In this document: one piece after another, positions 7,609 to 9,918 of the stretch
Layout of the letters: every line of letters starts with the position of its first letter
Position numbering within the stretch: the first letter of the stretch is position 1
NCBI GenBank assembly: GCA_001801665.1
Contig: MGYH01000002.1
Span: 1,933-11,850, forward strand
Length of the DNA: 9,918 nt
Source: Gammaproteobacteria bacterium RIFCSPHIGHO2_12_FULL_45_12
Lineage (GTDB): Bacteria > Pseudomonadota > Gammaproteobacteria > DSM-16500
Direction of reading: 5' to 3'
Made by a program: the position numbers and the translations under genes
The notes under the pieces: generated by a model
Told to the model about the DNA's origin: nothing
The model's input: only the letters and a program-made list of their open reading frames with translations
Database searches by the model: none

Positions 7609-8667
7609 ATGGAAGATATGAGTGACCTTAAAAATATGGGCGCAAATCTGACGGCTTATTATCGCCATTGGCAATTTGGCAGTAAAAAACAGCTGGCTTT
7701 TTTAGAAGATTTGTTTACGTTGATAAATGACGGTATTCCCGCGAATCGTGCGGTTGAGATGATGGCGCAAGTATCTGAGGGTTTAACTCGTGAAGTGGCG
7801 TTAACCTTGTCCCAAAAAATCAGTGAAGGCCAGCCGCTCGCCGAGGGGATGAAGGAATGGTTTAATCCCAATGTCATTGAAATTATTCGGGTGGGTGAAG
7901 CCGGTGGTGCGCTAGCGCAAACCTTGAGTTCCGCCATTAAAATGTTATCGCAACAAGGTGTGGCACTGGGCGCATTTATTGGCGCGTTACTTTACCCCCT
8001 GATTGTGATTGTGATGGCATGCGCCATCATCTTATATCTTGATACGGCTGTGTTTACGCAATTTCGTGCGATCAAGCCAGAGAGTGAGTGGCCGGAGGCG
8101 GGCAGACGATTAGTCTGGATTGCCGGTTTTATTCGCGTGTGGTGGTGGATGGTGATTGTTGGAATCGTGGCAGTCGTGATTATTTTAGGCAAATTGATGC
8201 GTAGTTATACCGGTGAATTTCGCCCCCTATTAGATGACTTTCCGCCATTTAGTTTTTATCGACGCCTGGCGGCTGCGCGTGTGCTTGAAACCATGGGGCT
8301 GCTGGTTTCAAATGGGGTAGTGTTTCGGTCGGCCATTCGCATTATGCAAATGCAAGCCACGCCTTACATGAGTTCACATTTACTGATGATGGAGCATTTG
8401 CTTAGTACCGGTAAAACCAACATTGCCGATGTGCTCGCAACGGGGCTGGTATCTGATCATGATTTAATGCGTTTGCGGGTAATGGCTGAAGTGAAAGGGT
8501 TTGAGCAAGGTTTAATTCGTATGGGTATCAGGGGTAATGAACAGGCAACAGAAACACTGAAATTTATTTCAAAAATTGTCGGCGGTATTTTTCTTGCGGT
8601 GGGCGGCTTGTTAATTGTCGTGATTATTCAGGGTATCTTCATGACCGGTATGGCGATGGGCTCTTAA
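7609..8667 (+). CDS. Pilus assembly inner-membrane platform protein (GspF/PilC family, R64 PilR-like)
   Basis: This polytopic inner-membrane protein couples the assembly ATPase to the growing pilus. It has 352 aa, shorter than the roughly 400 aa of most PilC/GspF proteins and close to what I recall for R64 PilR. The two tandem GspF-type halves are visible. The first half, about 15-145, has the helical bundle with EGQPLAEGM and the R-V-G-E-A-G-G motif typical of the family, ending in a membrane segment at about 118-144. A second membrane segment follows a Trp-rich entry at 178-197. The second half, about 215-320, leads into a C-terminal membrane segment at about 323-346. It begins 13 bp after the ATPase stop, so the genes are surely co-transcribed. 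GTG 7606, ATG 7609 and ATG 7618 are all possible starts. ATG 7609 was preferred because AAGTGAG (7594-7600) lies eight bases before it. Confidence 0.92.
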   Translation: MEDMSDLKNMGANLTAYYRHWQFGSKKQLAFLEDLFTLINDGIPANRAVEMMAQVSEGLTREVALTLSQKISEGQPLAEGMKEWFNPNVIEIIRVGEAGGALAQTLSSAIKMLSQQGVALGAFIGALLYPLIVIVMACAIILYLDTAVFTQFRAIKPESEWPEAGRRLVWIAGFIRVWWWMVIVGIVAVVIILGKLMRSYTGEFRPLLDDFPPFSFYRRLAAARVLETMGLLVSNGVVFRSAIRIMQMQATPYMSSHLLMMEHLLSTGKTNIADVLATGLVSDHDLMRLRVMAEVKGFEQGLIRMGIRGNEQATETLKFISKIVGGIFLAVGGLLIVVIIQGIFMTGMAMGS

Positions 8668-8672
8668 ACCAC

Positions 8673-8680
8673 GAGGAGGT
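8673..8680 (+). promoter_or_regulatory. Strong ribosome binding site of the first prepilin
   Basis: GAGGAGGT ends four bases before ATG 8685, with GGAGG at 8675-8679, and matches the anti-Shine-Dalgarno nearly perfectly. It is much stronger than the sites of the neighbouring genes. It settles the start of the prepilin and suggests a high translation rate relative to the platform protein. Confidence 0.75.
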
Positions 8681-8684
8681 CAGC

Positions 8685-9479
8685 ATGAGATATCTTATGC
8701 GAAGAGAGGCAGGCATGACCTTGCTTGAGGTCATGCTGGTGATCGTCATTGCTGCGGTGATGATTTTAATGGGACTGAGACAATATCAAACCTTGAAGGT
8801 TGATTCCGATATCAGGCAGGCAAAATATAATATGGATGTGCTGTTTAATGCTGCATCAGGGTATTATCAGGGTAACTGTCGCAGGGAACGAGATAGTAGC
8901 GGCGCGATGCTGGCAGGCACAGCAACGCTGGATGATCCCTCGGGGACGGTTCCTAATCCCTTTCCCTTGCCCATTGAAGAGACGTTACGAGCGGAAGGTT
9001 ATTTGACGCAAACGTATCCGCTGGTTCGCTTTGTCGATGCGGCGACGGCAGGGGGCGGCTATGTGGTGCAACTTAATAAGCAAGCGGTAGATGACAGAAC
9101 GTTTATTTCCGCGGCGGGAAAGCCCATTAAAGTGGGGCGTATCATTATCTGGAAGATTCAGGTGGCCATGAGAATCACGAATCCCGTGTCAGGGCGTATG
9201 ACACAATATTCCAATCTGCTGGGCGCGGATTGCCAGTCAAAAAGCGTAGACAATGGGGAAACTGTTCTGCCTTGCAATGCCAACCCATCAGGCCCTTACA
9301 ATTATCTGGTGTGGGAGCGGCTGCCCTCATTTGCTTCTCCTTCGGGGCATTCGACTTTATGGCCGACTAATCCCACCGTGACTCAGTTTGAACAAATGTA
9401 TTCAACAGCACCCGCCAGTTATTTGGCGGGATTACCGGCTTCTGAATATCCGGCGCAAAATTTTCTTTGTGGAAGTTAA
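8685..9479 (+). CDS. Prepilin with class III leader and four cysteines (minor or tip pilin candidate)
   Basis: This is a 264-aa prepilin. The leader MRYLMRREAG ends in Gly10, where prepilin peptidase should cut. The mature protein starts MTLLEVMLVIVIAAVMILMG, with the key Glu at +5 and a long hydrophobic helix that anchors the subunit in the inner membrane and packs the pilus core. Met at +1, rather than Phe, is a feature seen in type IVb pilins and some minor pilins. Cysteines lie at residues 65, 183, 197 and 262. A short 183-197 loop and a 65-262 link are possible after export to the periplasm. At this length it is larger than typical major pilins. The globular part has no family that I recognise. 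It starts 17 bp after the platform gene. A PilV-like minor pilin or adhesin is the preferred guess; a major pilin is the alternative. Confidence 0.9.
   Translation: MRYLMRREAGMTLLEVMLVIVIAAVMILMGLRQYQTLKVDSDIRQAKYNMDVLFNAASGYYQGNCRRERDSSGAMLAGTATLDDPSGTVPNPFPLPIEETLRAEGYLTQTYPLVRFVDAATAGGGYVVQLNKQAVDDRTFISAAGKPIKVGRIIIWKIQVAMRITNPVSGRMTQYSNLLGADCQSKSVDNGETVLPCNANPSGPYNYLVWERLPSFASPSGHSTLWPTNPTVTQFEQMYSTAPASYLAGLPASEYPAQNFLCGS
9411..9430 (+). other. Perfect 7-bp hairpin near the 3' end of the first prepilin gene
   Basis: CCCGCCA (9411-9417) and TGGCGGG (9424-9430) form a perfect 7-bp GC-rich stem with the 6-base loop GTTATT. It lies inside the coding sequence, 46 bases before the stop codon, and has no T-run after it. 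It is not a classic terminator but could influence mRNA decay or the expression ratio of the two prepilin genes. Confidence 0.45.
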
Positions 9480-9491
9480 CTCAGGTGCATG

Positions 9492-9918
9492 ATGAAAAAA
9501 TTGATTAGCAGGTGGGAAAAGGGGTTTACCCTGATTGAAATCATGTTGGTGATGGTTATTATCAGCGTCATACTTTACATGTCGATGGGCTATCTGCAGC
9601 AACAGACGCGGAACGTTAAGATTGATAAATCCAGCGCGCAGATGCAGCAAATTTTAAATGCAGGTTTGGCTTATTACGTTAATAATGGTGAGTGGCCTGC
9701 GGGAGGGGACTCATTAGCGTGTTTACAGGGGACAGGCGCGGCGGGCTGTTTGACCTCTTATTTGCCGGTGACAATGAATAATCCTTTTGGCGGCGTTTAT
9801 AGCGCGGCCATCTCAAATACCAATTTTTCCGTGAGTTTGGCGATACCCGCTTCATTAAATGTGACGGGTAAGGCGGTTGCGAAAATGATTGCGGGCAGAT
9901 TACCGTTGGCCAGTGTGG
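9492..9918 (+). CDS. Second prepilin, 3' end beyond the window
   Basis: The gene is partial: 142 codons are visible and the frame is open to the window edge. The leader MKKLISRWEKG ends in Gly11, followed by the mature N-terminus FTLIEIMLVMVIISVILYMS with Phe +1 and Glu +5. This is a textbook class III signal with a short leader. Residues about 52-100 include an LAYYVNNGEWP segment and an N-N-P-F-G-G-x-Y segment. The latter resembles the conserved N/D-P-x-G-x-Y turn of pilins and pseudopilins such as GspG. Cysteines 77 and 86 could form a small disulphide loop. ATG 9492 was chosen because AGG (9483-9485) lies six bases before it, while the adjacent ATG 9489 is too close. It begins 12 bp after the first prepilin gene and shares its operon. 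It may be the major pilin, but the missing end prevents a firm call. Confidence 0.9.
   Translation, partial: MKKLISRWEKGFTLIEIMLVMVIISVILYMSMGYLQQQTRNVKIDKSSAQMQQILNAGLAYYVNNGEWPAGGDSLACLQGTGAAGCLTSYLPVTMNNPFGGVYSAAISNTNFSVSLAIPASLNVTGKAVAKMIAGRLPLASV

Noticed and set aside
8685..9918. Possible shufflon-like inverted repeats, as found after pilV in R64.
   Set aside because: No repeated invertible segments or recombinase gene are visible in this part. The only inverted repeat found is the single short hairpin at 9411-9430.

Overview
The window looks like accessory chromosome from a gammaproteobacterium, most plausibly a Legionellales-type intracellular bacterium (Legionella, Aquicella, Berkiella or a relative). 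That assignment is an inference. It rests on two large, mostly alpha-helical proteins with degenerate ankyrin-like segments, the style of many Dot/Icm effectors, and on a dispersed palindromic repeat of a kind I recall from several intracellular bacteria. No rRNA, tRNA, CRISPR array or transposase is visible.

Region 1 (1-145) has no gene. It holds a palindromic repeat and the leader of the first gene. Region 2 (146-5747) holds two convergent large genes: an AT-rich + strand gene (1042 aa) and a - strand gene (794 aa) of higher GC. Only 88 bp, with a weak terminator-like hairpin, separate their 3' ends. Both encode ankyrin-like, effector-like proteins with no enzymatic motif that I can recognise. 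A 28-bp sequence with 25 matches occurs just before the first gene (54-81) and again just beyond the start of the second (5783-5810), in the same orientation. The two-gene block is therefore bracketed by direct repeats.

Region 3 (5811-9918) is a tightly packed + strand pilus-assembly operon. It has a perfect TATAAT box, a GspE/PilB-family assembly ATPase with full Walker, Asp-box, His-box and zinc-binding tetracysteine motifs, a 352-aa GspF/PilC-family inner-membrane platform protein, and two prepilins with class III leaders. The second prepilin runs off the window. ATPase, short platform protein, prepilin, prepilin is the order of the R64-type thin-pilus (type IVb-like) module rather than a housekeeping pilBCD cluster. 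The ATPase would power polymerisation through the platform protein. The 264-aa cysteine-containing prepilin could be a minor or tip subunit, and the second, smaller-looking one a more typical pilin. Secretin, alignment proteins and prepilin peptidase are not in the window, so they must lie downstream or elsewhere.

The most notable points are the direct repeats around the ankyrin-like pair, the base-composition break between its two genes, a G7/G5 tract near the 3' end of the second gene, the start reassignment of the ATPase, and the mixed character of the two prepilins.
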